Shown one piece after another: positions 35,222-44,339 of a DNA stretch of 64,000 nucleotides. Below the pieces are notes generated by a model, which saw only the letters and a list, made by a program, of their open reading frames with translations, did not search any database and had not been told where the DNA came from. This DNA is from Nostocales cyanobacterium HT-58-2. Lineage in GTDB: Bacteria; Cyanobacteriota; Cyanobacteriia; Cyanobacteriales; Nostocaceae. The DNA is taken from contig CP019636.1 in NCBI GenBank assembly GCA_002163975.1, positions 6,265,501 through 6,329,500 on the forward strand, in the 5' to 3' direction. The translations under genes and the position numbers were made by a program. Position 1 is the stretch's first letter, and every line of letters begins with the position of its first letter.

Positions 35222-36172
35222 ATGACAAAAGAATTAGCAATTCGTACCTGTGGACTCACTAAGCAATTTGATAGACACGTTGCTGTTAATGATGTTGATT
35301 TAGAAATACAGGCGGGAGAGGTTTACGGACTCATTGGTCCCAATGGTGCAGGGAAAACGACTCTCATCCGGATGCTGGCTGCGGCTGAAGAACCAACAAC
35401 GGGTGAGATTTATATTAATGGCGATCGCCTACTCCGCGATAAAAGTAACCCTACTCTCAAGCGTCGCCTTGGGTACTTACCCGATGACTATCCACTGTAT
35501 GACGAACTGACAGTTTGGGATTACCTAGATTATTTTGCACGTTTGTATCGTTTGCGAGAACCTCGTCGCACTCAACGTCTACACGAAGTTTTAGAACTTA
35601 TACAACTGGGTAATAAGCGCAACAGCTTGATTTCCACCCTATCACGAGGAATGAAACAGCGTTTGTGTTTAGCACGAACAATTATCCATGAACCCATCGT
35701 CTTGTTGCTAGATGAACCGGTTTCAGGATTAGATCCTATCGCCAGGATGCAGTTTCGTGAAATCATCAAAGTCTTACAAGAAGCGGGTATGACAATATTC
35801 ATTTCTTCCCACGTTCTCAGTGATTTGGCAGAACTATGTACCTCAGTGGGAATTATGGAACTTGGCTTCCTAGTAGAAAGTGCATCGCTACAACAACTCT
35901 ACCAACGTCTTTCCCGCCAGCAAATAATTGTATCCACCATAGGGAAGTTAGACGAACTTTTAGGAGAACTCAAAAATAATCCTTTTGTACAAGAGTGGGA
36001 GATATTATCTACAAAAAACAGCGTACGGGTGAACTTTTCTGGAAAACAGGAAGATTGTGCAGATTTGTTGCGATCGCTCATTGTAGCTGGTATTCCTCTG
36101 ACGGATTTTCACTGTACTCAAGAAGATCTAGAAACAATTTTCCTGAAATTAGGTCATAAGCAAGCATCTTGA
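35222..36172 (+). CDS. ABC-2 type transporter ATP-binding protein
   Basis: 316 residues. Walker A GPNGAGKTT (39-47), signature LSRGMKQRL (140-148), Walker B VLLLDEP (about 160-166) and the following D-loop SGLDP. The C-terminal 90 residues form the small domain common in export ATPases (CcmA/NatA class). With the permease 200 bases downstream it likely exports a lipid, polysaccharide, peptide or ion. Signature LSRGM replaces LSGGQ, as is usual in this class. Substrate not readable. Confidence 0.9.
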   Translation: MTKELAIRTCGLTKQFDRHVAVNDVDLEIQAGEVYGLIGPNGAGKTTLIRMLAAAEEPTTGEIYINGDRLLRDKSNPTLKRRLGYLPDDYPLYDELTVWDYLDYFARLYRLREPRRTQRLHEVLELIQLGNKRNSLISTLSRGMKQRLCLARTIIHEPIVLLLDEPVSGLDPIARMQFREIIKVLQEAGMTIFISSHVLSDLAELCTSVGIMELGFLVESASLQQLYQRLSRQQIIVSTIGKLDELLGELKNNPFVQEWEILSTKNSVRVNFSGKQEDCADLLRSLIVAGIPLTDFHCTQEDLETIFLKLGHKQAS

Positions 36173-36216
36173 TGAGCTATGAAGCATCTTGCAAAAGGTA
36201 AGAAGAATACAAATGA

Positions 36217-36271
36217 AACCACAGATGCACACAGATTAACACAGATAAATTCTCAGTGTGCATCTGTGGTT
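36217..36271. repeat. 16-bp inverted repeat between ABC ATPase and permease genes
   Basis: AACCACAGATGCACAC (36217-36232) and its exact complement (36256-36271) flank a 23-base loop made of ACAGAT-type repeats. No T-tract follows. It resembles dispersed CACAGATG elements and could reduce transcription into the permease gene. Confidence 0.65.
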
Positions 36272-36368
36272 CTAAATCTCTTTTTATGACTTTTGCAAAA
36301 ACTCTATTAGTCAATCACTCTTAATTTATTCAGTAACAGGGTCAAAATCTACAAAATGGTTAACTCAA

Positions 36369-38300
36369 ATGTGGAGTTTCTTTCAAATGAAAATAAATTT
36401 TATAGACAAAATAGGTGATTGGAATCCCCAATTCTTTCGAGAACTAAAAGGACGCCTAAAAGGTTTTAACGTAGCAATTGCAGTTGCTTTATCGCTCCTT
36501 GGGCAACTGTCACTGTTTCTATATCAATTGCGAGAGTTGCCTGATAAGAGATATTCAATTATTGGTCAATACTGTCGTCTTCGTTCATTTTACGAACAGG
36601 ATCGAAGCCAAATCTATCAACAATCTAATAACCTTCATAGACAATTAGATGGTTATAGAAATACTCAGCCAATAGATTTTAACAAAATTAAAGAAATACA
36701 AGCACAAATTGCACAAGTTAAAAGCAAAAACTCTGATTTAGATCAGTATTTATCGACGAATTTTTGCCCTACAGATCAACTAGATATGCAAATGTGGTGG
36801 CGTGATCACTGGGAATATATATTTTTATCATTGAGTGTGGTTTTTATTTTCACGCTGTTAGTTGCTGGTACCTATTTACTTATCAATAATTTAGCAACAG
36901 AAGAACGGCGCGGGACACTGAATTTTATTCGCCTCACTCCCCAGTCAGAAACCAGTATTTTGACTGGTAAAATGCTGGGTGTTCCCATTTTAATTTACCT
37001 GGTCGTCCTGACAGCAGCACCTCTACATTTCATCGCCGGACATGCTGCCCATATTGCTACAAGTTACATATTAAGTTTTTGGACAGTCCTAGCTGCTGCC
37101 TGCATTTTCTTCTACAGTGCTGCACTACTGTTTGGTTTATGTTGCCGTTGGTTCAATGGTTTTCAACCTTGGTTAGGGAGTGGTGCAGTTTTACTATTTT
37201 TGATATTTACGATGCAGACCGTATCGTCTGGTCTACATTTCAACTACTCTGCTGCTTGGTTTAGGTTGCTAAGCCCGTTTGACATGACGCAGTATTTGTT
37301 TCCAAACCTGTTTCACAACACATATAACTCGCAGATTATAGAAAAAGTCCAGTTTTTTCATATACCTGTAGGAACAAATCTTGCCAGTTTAATGGGTTTG
37401 CACTTATTGAATTATGGCTTGTGGACTTACTGGATTTGGCAAGCATTGAAGCGCTGTTTTCGTAACCCAAATGCGACTATCTTGAGTAAGGGTCAAAGTT
37501 ATTTATTAGTTGCTTGTGCTCAAGTCGTTCTTTGGGGATTTACTCTACAATACACGGAAAACTACTGCCCCAATACCTCTCCAAGTAAGTTTAGTATTTG
37601 TGTTTACGATGTCAATAACCAAATTCAGCAAAATTTTATTTGGTTAGTCTTCTTTAACTTAGTTCTGTTGTTTGGTTTAATTGCCATTCTCTCTCCTCAC
37701 CGTCAAACTGTACAAGATTGGGCAAGGTATCGACACCATAATCTTTCTGGTCATCGAAATATTTGGAGAAATTCTTTGTTGCTGGATTTGATTTTAGGAG
37801 AAAAAAGCCCTTCACTGGTAGCAATGGTGATTCATCTTGTGATAGTGGCTGCCCCATTAGTGACTTGGATTTTACTAGCACCTGTTTTGAATGTTCACCA
37901 TACCAGTAACCTAAATTGGCTCATTAATTATATTGGTAGGTTAAATGCCATTTTGGGTGTGGCTTTGTTTATCACCTTAATGATGATTTACGCCACAATA
38001 GCGCAGAGAATGTTGTTGATGAAAACAGCGAAACGGTCTTTCTGGGCAATTGGCACTGTTGGTGCAGTGTTTAGCTTGCCACAAATGATTTTAGGAATGC
38101 TGTATAGCAACTATTCTAAATATCCAATTTTGTGGTTATTTTCAACTTTTCCTTGGGTCAGTTTGGAGTACGTATCGACCTCAACAATTTTTTTGGCTTG
38201 GTTGGGAGAATTCAGTGTTTTAGTATTGTTAAACTTCCACTTGATAAAGCAGGTGAGACAGGCAGGAGAGTCTGCAACAAAAGCATTACTGAATTCGTAG
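36369..38300 (+). CDS. ABC-2 type transporter permease
   Basis: 643 residues (ATG at 36387, six codons later, has a better-placed GGAG and may be the real start). One membrane helix near residue 35-55, then a soluble helical segment rich in Gln/Asn (about 75-130, possibly coiled coil), then about eleven more helices. ATEERRGTLNFIRLTPQS is the conserved element linking to the ATPase in ABC-2 permeases. Together with the upstream ATP-binding protein it forms an exporter of unknown cargo. The stop codon sits within a 16-bp hairpin shared with sucD. Confidence 0.82.
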   Translation: MWSFFQMKINFIDKIGDWNPQFFRELKGRLKGFNVAIAVALSLLGQLSLFLYQLRELPDKRYSIIGQYCRLRSFYEQDRSQIYQQSNNLHRQLDGYRNTQPIDFNKIKEIQAQIAQVKSKNSDLDQYLSTNFCPTDQLDMQMWWRDHWEYIFLSLSVVFIFTLLVAGTYLLINNLATEERRGTLNFIRLTPQSETSILTGKMLGVPILIYLVVLTAAPLHFIAGHAAHIATSYILSFWTVLAAACIFFYSAALLFGLCCRWFNGFQPWLGSGAVLLFLIFTMQTVSSGLHFNYSAAWFRLLSPFDMTQYLFPNLFHNTYNSQIIEKVQFFHIPVGTNLASLMGLHLLNYGLWTYWIWQALKRCFRNPNATILSKGQSYLLVACAQVVLWGFTLQYTENYCPNTSPSKFSICVYDVNNQIQQNFIWLVFFNLVLLFGLIAILSPHRQTVQDWARYRHHNLSGHRNIWRNSLLLDLILGEKSPSLVAMVIHLVIVAAPLVTWILLAPVLNVHHTSNLNWLINYIGRLNAILGVALFITLMMIYATIAQRMLLMKTAKRSFWAIGTVGAVFSLPQMILGMLYSNYSKYPILWLFSTFPWVSLEYVSTSTIFLAWLGEFSVLVLLNFHLIKQVRQAGESATKALLNS

Positions 38301-38340
38301 TCAATAGTTACTAGTTAGTTATTCAGTAACTATTGACTAC
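38297..38340. terminator. Perfect 16-bp hairpin between convergent permease and sucD genes
   Basis: GTAGTCAATAGTTACT (38297-38312) and AGTAACTATTGACTAC (38325-38340), 12-base loop. The left arm contains the permease stop codon (38298-38300) and the right arm ends 3 bases before the sucD stop. No T-tract. Confidence 0.6.
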
Positions 38341-38343
38341 TAG

Positions 38344-39225
38344 CTATTTCATTGCCTTCTTCACCAATTCTGGAATTTGAGAAGGACGTTCTGCAACTGC
38401 GACTTTTGCTTGATAAAAAGCGTTTAATTTACTTTTTGCTGTGCCAAAATCAGGATCGCGTCCTATCACCGCCGCTAAAGTGCCAGTCTGACGCCAATGT
38501 TTTGTAGGTGGTGCTTGTGTACCAGCAATATAAGCAACAACTGGTTTGTCAATTGCTTCAGCAATATATCGTGCTGCGGCTTCTTCACGACCACCCCCTG
38601 GTTGACCAACCAAAACAATGACCTTTGTGGCTTCATCCTCATCTAATATTTGCAGCCATTGCAGAAAAGACGAACCAACAATTGCATCACTACCAATGCT
38701 GACACTAATAGATTGTCCTAAGCCAGCATTGGTTAATTCCCTAGCAATTTCGTAAGTCAGAGTCGTACTGCGACTCAGGATACCTATTGAACCAGGCGTA
38801 TAAAATTCGCTAGGTTGAGTCCCTAGTAGAATTCTCCCCGGTACGATGATCCCAGGACTATTTGGTCCTACTATGAGGGTTTCGGTTGTTTCGGCTTTGC
38901 GAAGCAATTGCACCATGTCTAAGGGTGGTACGCCAGGAGAGATAATGATGATTTGGCGAATATTAGATGCGATCGCTTCTAGCGCTGCATCTAGGACTTG
39001 GTAAGAGTGTACGCAGATGATTGTCGTATCAATCACTCCAAAGTGCTCTACGACTTCCTCTACCAAGTCGAATACTGGCAAACCGTACATTTGCTGTCCA
39101 CCACATCCAGGATTGACCCCAGCGACCAAATTTGTCCCATGGGCTATCATTTGAGCAACATGAGTTGCTGTGATGTATTCGCCAAAGCCTTGGATTAAAA
39201 CTTTGCTGTTGGGTGTTAAATTCAT
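38344..39225 (-). CDS. sucD: Succinyl-CoA synthetase alpha-like protein lacking the phospho-histidine
   Basis: 293 residues with the SucD fold: CoA-binding Rossmann part (KVLIQGFGEYITATHVAQMI, AGVNPGCGGQQMYGLPVF) and ligase part (VGPNSPGIIVPG, DKPVVAYIAG). Numbering matches E. coli SucD: the phosphorylated His246 is Gln246 (KHWRQTGTL), Glu208 that contacts it is Gln208 (LVGQPGG) and Cys123 is Ser123. Classical chemistry (succinyl-CoA + ADP + Pi to succinate + ATP via phospho-His) should therefore be impaired. Partner sucC-like gene lies 266 bases upstream on the same strand. It could catalyse a changed reaction or act as a binding protein. Confidence 0.8.
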   Translation of the reverse strand: MNLTPNSKVLIQGFGEYITATHVAQMIAHGTNLVAGVNPGCGGQQMYGLPVFDLVEEVVEHFGVIDTTIICVHSYQVLDAALEAIASNIRQIIIISPGVPPLDMVQLLRKAETTETLIVGPNSPGIIVPGRILLGTQPSEFYTPGSIGILSRSTTLTYEIARELTNAGLGQSISVSIGSDAIVGSSFLQWLQILDEDEATKVIVLVGQPGGGREEAAARYIAEAIDKPVVAYIAGTQAPPTKHWRQTGTLAAVIGRDPDFGTAKSKLNAFYQAKVAVAERPSQIPELVKKAMK

Positions 39226-39491
39226 AAATTGAGAAGAACACAGAACTCAGAACACTCTGTTCGGAATGACCCCACACCTCCTGCGGAGGAATTCAAAATT
39301 CAAAATGATTTTTGTGAACATTGAATGTTTGAGCAGTGGGTGAGTCATGATAGCGAAGCGTGGCAGTAACCATAGAACTTTTCTTTTGCCCGTGAATAAA
39401 TTCACCTGTTTTGAAACCTTACTTATTACTTAGTCGTACAAAATACACACGCTCTGGATTCTGACTACTAAGTTGTGAGTTCTTTCAAACG

Positions 39492-40727
39492 TCAAAACCT
39501 TCTGTATGCTGTTGACTTAGCAAGACGGACTGCTTCTGCTACCGCCTCATCTAAATCTTCTACCACCACTATTGGCGCATCAGTTGAAGTTTTCAGTGTT
39601 GCTATGTATTCCCTGGCTGTATTGAACTCAGAACCAGCAAGACGGACTACCAATCTCGGAAAATGGCTTTCTCGACGGTTTTTACTGCCATTAGACCTGA
39701 CCATAAGTGGTTTCAATTCACTCATGCTACTCTCTACATAATTACCGATGACTTCTGAGACTTCAGCGCCTTGAGAAATACTACCCAAGAAATTAATGAG
39801 TATCACTTGAATGCTTTTATCAGTAGCTAGGTTTTGTAAAGCTTTTTCTAAGCGGCTTCTAAAAGTTGTTGGTGAAGTTTCGGTAACAGAGGCATGGCGT
39901 AAGTTTAAACAAACTCCAGGTTTACCACCAGTATTGACAACTAAGTCTAAAGTTGCCATCACTGATCCGGCGCCATTACCTAAAATAGCAATTTTACCGT
40001 GCATTTCTACCACATCCCAGTCGCCAAAATTCCTGATTGTCTCGCTACTGGTATAAGGATTGACCATTTTTGTTGCCATCTCCGCAATATCTAGATGACG
40101 TCCAATTGCCCGTTCGTTGACGCTAACATTACCATTAAGTGCCATAATTTGACCTGAGGAACTCACACCCAAGGGATTGATTTCCACTAAGTCCAGGTCT
40201 TTTTCCACAAATAACTGATACATCTTCTCGACAACAGTGCTGACTGACTGCATTAAGGCACCTTGCAAGCCCATTTTCAATGCTAATCGTCGAGCATAAA
40301 ATGGGGAAAACTCCTGTTCAACGACAACGTGCTGCATTTTCTCGCTTGCTGATTCCCAATCGATGTCGTCTGCTTCTGTACAACCTAAAAGTACAGGTCG
40401 GCAAACAGCTGTATCTAAAACCACGGCAAGATAAAATTCTTGTTCAGTATCATACTTAGCTTCTGCTAGTAACACTTCTGGCAATTCGCCTAAGATTGGT
40501 AGATTAAAGATATTTTGTGCGGCGGCGATCGCATCGATAGTCGTTTCTACAAACCTGACTCCACCAGATTTTGCTCGTTCGCCTGCATGAACTTGAGATT
40601 TCAGAACAATGGGGTAGCGAATTTTTAAACGTTTTAAATCTGTGGGATGGTCAATTCGTTGCGACGGCAATACGGGAATTCCTATGTTCGCAAACCATTC
40701 CTTAACTTGGTACTCTAACAATTCCAT
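39492..40727 (-). CDS. sucC: Succinyl-CoA synthetase beta-like (ATP-grasp) protein, altered site
   Basis: 411 residues from ATG 40727 (MELLEYQVKEWFANIGIPV, with AAGGTG upstream; an earlier start adds 8 poor codons). ATP-grasp domain with KSQVHAGERAKSGGV and DLDLVEINPL. Compared with E. coli SucC, the second Mg ligand Asp213 is Asn198 (ALNGNVSVNE, same 14-residue spacing from Asn184) and the phosphate-loop GGGAT is replaced by LRHAS (CLNLRHASVTE), while the preceding GNGAGSVMATLD is retained. Changes occur in both subunits, suggesting a co-evolved variant. The best-supported name remains SucC-like. Confidence 0.8.
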   Translation of the reverse strand: MELLEYQVKEWFANIGIPVLPSQRIDHPTDLKRLKIRYPIVLKSQVHAGERAKSGGVRFVETTIDAIAAAQNIFNLPILGELPEVLLAEAKYDTEQEFYLAVVLDTAVCRPVLLGCTEADDIDWESASEKMQHVVVEQEFSPFYARRLALKMGLQGALMQSVSTVVEKMYQLFVEKDLDLVEINPLGVSSSGQIMALNGNVSVNERAIGRHLDIAEMATKMVNPYTSSETIRNFGDWDVVEMHGKIAILGNGAGSVMATLDLVVNTGGKPGVCLNLRHASVTETSPTTFRSRLEKALQNLATDKSIQVILINFLGSISQGAEVSEVIGNYVESSMSELKPLMVRSNGSKNRRESHFPRLVVRLAGSEFNTAREYIATLKTSTDAPIVVVEDLDEAVAEAVRLAKSTAYRRF

Positions 40728-40936
40728 TGACACACACCTTTTTTGCCACATTTTAAGGGTTGCTGCGGTGCTGTCGGCAACATGAACGCTGCACCCTAGT
40801 TGCAGGATAAAGCTTTTTTTGTCTATAAATACTTATTTGTGTTTAATCAATTTTAACTAATTCAGTCTATTCCTCAGAACTATTGGACAGAAGCTTCCTT
40901 ACAAACAGACGCAAGAAGAAACAGAATCTCCCACTC

Positions 40937-41713
40937 TTACTTAACAAGCTGCGCGGCGGAGTTAAAAAATTGACGACATATTCCCCGAGTCACTAATAGT
41001 GTTGTCAGCATATTGGTGAAAGCAATCATGAACATAATCAAAATTTGATAAGATGCTGCTTCACGGGCATTAACGCCACTGAGCAACTGACCAGTAATAA
41101 TTCCTGGTAGCGTTACCATACCTATGACCATCATCTGATTAAGGGTAGGAATCAATCCAGCGCGAACAGCATCTTTACGGTACTGTGCGATCGCTTGTTC
41201 TGGAGTTGCACCTAAGCTCAAGTGGGTTTCTATTTCCAACTGACTTGCATTAACAGTGCTGACAAGACGTTCTCCCGCAAGCGCAGCGGTGTTCATAGCA
41301 TGGCCCAAGACTATCCCTGCCAGAGGAATAATATACTGCGGCTCAAACCATCGATCTGGTTGAAGAATCAAGACATTAGTATAAATCAGTGTCAGTGTTG
41401 TGCTGATAAAAATTGACGCCCACACTAAGGGCAACATCTGCGGTATTTTTTGAGTAATGCGATTTCGTGCGACAATTGCCGAAATCGTCAGCATGACTGC
41501 TAGAATCGCCAAAACTGCCCAAGGATTATCTAAAGCAAAGATGAACTCCAGAACATATCCCAATACAGCTAGTTGTAGGAAAGTTCTCCCCGTTGCAATG
41601 GCTAAATTTAGCTCCAGTCCTATTCTTTCCCACGCGGATAAACCTATGGCTGCACCCATCAATCCGACAGCACAAGCCAAATCGACGAAATCTAGCTTGA
41701 TGAGTTCCTGCAT
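40937..41713 (-). CDS. FetB-like (UPF0014/TIGR00245) ABC permease
   Basis: 258 residues, seven hydrophobic segments. Family marks include GRTFLQLAVLGYVLEFIF, VLGHAMNTAALAGERL, ETHLSLGATPEQAI and MVTLPGIITGQLLSG. E. coli FetB works with the ATPase FetA in iron homeostasis. No fetA-like ATPase gene is adjacent here, so the partner must be elsewhere. Complete. Confidence 0.85.
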   Translation of the reverse strand: MQELIKLDFVDLACAVGLMGAAIGLSAWERIGLELNLAIATGRTFLQLAVLGYVLEFIFALDNPWAVLAILAVMLTISAIVARNRITQKIPQMLPLVWASIFISTTLTLIYTNVLILQPDRWFEPQYIIPLAGIVLGHAMNTAALAGERLVSTVNASQLEIETHLSLGATPEQAIAQYRKDAVRAGLIPTLNQMMVIGMVTLPGIITGQLLSGVNAREAASYQILIMFMIAFTNMLTTLLVTRGICRQFFNSAAQLVK

Positions 41714-42018
41714 GGGTTTTCTACCTCTTGTGTGTATAGGTTACAAGCTATAAGTTACAGGTAATAGGTTTTGTGGTTTTTCCTCTGTCCTGTGTCCCTG
41801 TTCTCTCTAAAAAGACTCACGGGAACTTTCATGAAAAGTATTGGTTCTTGGTGGATATATTTTCACCCTATTAAATGGTAGCCTTTTTGATAAAAACCTC
41901 AGTAAAAACCTTTGAAGGGCGTGAATTTGAAAAAAGACTTTCACTATCTTTTTGGTTCAAAACTCAGTAAGCACAAAATCTAACATCGGAATCTATCTTC
42001 AAGTTAAGATAAAATCTC

Positions 42019-43146
42019 ATGATTCAAAGTGTAAATCATTCCATACCAGCCTTTGACATCAAGCAACAATACTCCACTATAGAAGCAGAAGTAAGCACAG
42101 CCGTCTTGGAGGTTTTGGCTTCTGGTCGTTACATTGGCGGTCCTTTGGTAGCTGGCTTTGAGCAACAGTTCGCCACCTATACTGGTGTTACTGAATGTAT
42201 AGCCTGTAACTCCGGTACTGATGCTCTTTTCCTGGCACTGAGAGCTTTCAATATTGGTACAGGCGATGAAGTGATTACCACACCCTTTACTTTTATCGCC
42301 ACTGCTGAAGTGATTAGTGCAGTGGGTGCCAAACCAGTGTTTGTGGATATCGACGCTACCACATTTAATCTCAATGTAGAGCAAGTAGCAGCTGCAATTA
42401 CACCCAAAACGAAAGCAGTGATCCCAGTTCACCTATTTGGTCAACCTGTGGATATGACTGCATTGATGGATGTAGCAGAAGCACACAATTTAGTCGTAAT
42501 TGAAGATTGTGCTCAGGCGACTGGAGCAAACTGGGCAGGGCAAAAGGTAGGAAGCATTGGACACATCGGTTGCTTCAGTTTTTACCCAACTAAAAATCTT
42601 GGTGGTTGCGGTGACGGCGGGGCAATAACGACCAATGACCCCGAAATTGCAGCAAAGCTCCGGATTTTAAAGGAGCATGGTCAGAAAAATAGGTACTACT
42701 ACGAGGAAATTGGTGTCAATAGCCGTTTGGATTCTATCCAAGCCGTTATTCTTCAAATTAAACTGCGTTATCTAGATATTTGGAATAATCAGCGGCGGCA
42801 AGTTGCGGCTCGTTATCACCAGTTCCTTAATCAAGTTCTTGGTCTCATTACACCCCAAGAATTGGCTGGGGGTATGGGAGTTTGGAATCAATACACCATT
42901 CGTGTACTGGGCAATAAAAGAGACTTGATTCGTAGCCAATTGCAAGAGCGGGGTATAAACACAATGGTTTACTACCCACACCCTTTGCATTTGCAGCCAG
43001 TTTACGAAAGCCTGGGTTACAAACAAGGGCAATTGCCAGTGGCAGAGCAAGCCTGCCAGGAAGTCTTATCTTTGCCCATGTTCCCAGAATTGTTAGAAGA
43101 ACAGCAAGACCAAGTGATTTATAACCTGAAGGATTGTTTGGCGTAA
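42019..43146 (+). CDS. DegT/DnrJ/EryC1/StrS family sugar aminotransferase
   Basis: 375 residues. PLP-dependent fold: FEQQFATYTGVTECIACNSG near the N-terminus, EDCAQATGA with the PLP-contacting Asp, and the Schiff-base Lys in FSFYPTKNLGGCGDGGAI. Such enzymes aminate keto-sugars of nucleotide sugars for lipopolysaccharide, S-layer or exopolysaccharide building. No nucleotide-sugar partner genes are adjacent. Complete; followed by a repeat-rich spacer. Confidence 0.92.
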   Translation: MIQSVNHSIPAFDIKQQYSTIEAEVSTAVLEVLASGRYIGGPLVAGFEQQFATYTGVTECIACNSGTDALFLALRAFNIGTGDEVITTPFTFIATAEVISAVGAKPVFVDIDATTFNLNVEQVAAAITPKTKAVIPVHLFGQPVDMTALMDVAEAHNLVVIEDCAQATGANWAGQKVGSIGHIGCFSFYPTKNLGGCGDGGAITTNDPEIAAKLRILKEHGQKNRYYYEEIGVNSRLDSIQAVILQIKLRYLDIWNNQRRQVAARYHQFLNQVLGLITPQELAGGMGVWNQYTIRVLGNKRDLIRSQLQERGINTMVYYPHPLHLQPVYESLGYKQGQLPVAEQACQEVLSLPMFPELLEEQQDQVIYNLKDCLA

Positions 43147-43536
43147 AAGGTCAAGCAAGAAGAGGCAGGGAGGAAGAGAGCACAGAGAAGTCCGAGCGGA
43201 GGTGAGACAGCGCTGCAGGAGGGAAACCCTCTCCGAAGTTTCCTCTCCTATCGGAGACGCTCAAAGACGCACTCGCTTTCGGGTACTCTGCCTTGAACCC
43301 CTACGGGGAACGCAGTCGCCTGCGGTAAGTCCTGCGGACAGGCTGCGCCAACCCGTAGCGTCTGCGTCAGGAGAGGGAAAGCCGTCATTTGCGTTGTCTC
43401 ACCTCCTGCAGTACTGGCTCCTCTTCCGAACTGCTCGCTGTCTCACCGCAACGGACTGGCTCCTAAGCGTTCGCGTAGCGTGCCCGGAGGGCTCAGCGGG
43501 CTCCCCCTCTTCTTCTCCCTCCTCATCGTGTAGCTT
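43147..43536. repeat. GC-rich mosaic repeat block
   Basis: About 390 GC-rich bases packed with short inverted pairs (e.g. CCCCTACGGGG, GTCCTGCGGAC, TCTCCTATCGGAGA). Related in style and partly in sequence to the blocks at 1.7 and 5.4 kb. A 181-codon frame runs through it into the antisense of the DUF561 gene; I regard it as spurious. Confidence 0.7.
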
Positions 43537-44286
43537 CTATACAATTGCACCAGAAGTGCTGATAGTTCCTAAAGCTTCGACCAAACTACGTACAGCGGCA
43601 ATCATTGCGACTTCGCTATTGAGTTGGTTAATTGCAGAACCAACACCAACACCAGCAGCGCCAGCAGCAACTGCAAGAGGTGCTGTCACGTTGGAAATAC
43701 CAGAAGCACACAACACAGGGACGGATACAGCACGAGAAATTTCATAAGCTGCTGCCAAGGTAGGGGCAGCTTTTTCTAGAAGTCCCAAAGTGCCAGGGTG
43801 AGTTGGGTTACTGCTAGTACCACCTTCGGTTTGGATGATGTCTGCGCCAGCTTTCACCAGTTCCTCTGCCAGCTGAACTTGTTGATCCAGTGTCAGAATG
43901 TGGGGAACGGTCACAGAGAGGGTCATCTCAGGGAGGAGAGCGCGGGTTTGGTAAGTCAGCGCTAAAACTTCCTCTGCTTCAAATCTGCGTCCCTGAGCAT
44001 AGAAAGAATCGAAGTTACCAATTTCAATCAAATCTGCACCTGCAGCAACAGCTAGTACAAATTGCTCTGGCTCGACAGCAGATACACAAATTGGTAGGTT
44101 TGTCAATGTTTTCGCCATTTGTACCAACGCTGGATCAGCGGCGATATCAACGAAAGTCGCACCACCATGATGGGCTGCTTTGATGGTTGCTGCTACGCGA
44201 TCGCCATCGAAGTTATTCAAACCGCTGATAACTTTAAGAGCGCAGCGCTTGGCAAATGCACTTTGCAGAGTCGGATGCATTGTCAT
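43537..44286 (-). CDS. DUF561/Ycf23 family TIM-barrel protein
   Basis: 249 residues (MTMHPTLQSAFAKRCALKVI; the second Met may be the start). A repeated beta/alpha pattern with ALKVISGLNNFD, GGATFVDIAADP, GADLIEIGNFDSFY and GADIIQTEGGTSS resembles phosphate-binding TIM barrels. The family is universal in cyanobacteria and present in red-algal plastid genomes as ycf23, with no assigned reaction. It is probably a metabolic enzyme, but that is inference. A decayed WD40 fragment lies just upstream. Confidence 0.85.
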   Translation of the reverse strand: MTMHPTLQSAFAKRCALKVISGLNNFDGDRVAATIKAAHHGGATFVDIAADPALVQMAKTLTNLPICVSAVEPEQFVLAVAAGADLIEIGNFDSFYAQGRRFEAEEVLALTYQTRALLPEMTLSVTVPHILTLDQQVQLAEELVKAGADIIQTEGGTSSNPTHPGTLGLLEKAAPTLAAAYEISRAVSVPVLCASGISNVTAPLAVAAGAAGVGVGSAINQLNSEVAMIAAVRSLVEALGTISTSGAIV

Positions 44287-44339
44287 ATTTCGTCTTCTGA
44301 AGCTTTGAAAATTAGGTTTATTCTACCGTCTCCCCGATA

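Noticed and set aside
41714..42018. Possible regulatory RNA in the spacer between the FetB-like and DegT genes
   Set aside because: About 300 AT-rich bases with only short, simple repeats (TATAAGTTACAGGTAATAGG style); no stable structure seen.
43202..43747. 181-codon plus-strand frame
   Set aside because: Runs through a palindrome-rich repeat block and then antisense to the DUF561 gene; typical repeat artefact.
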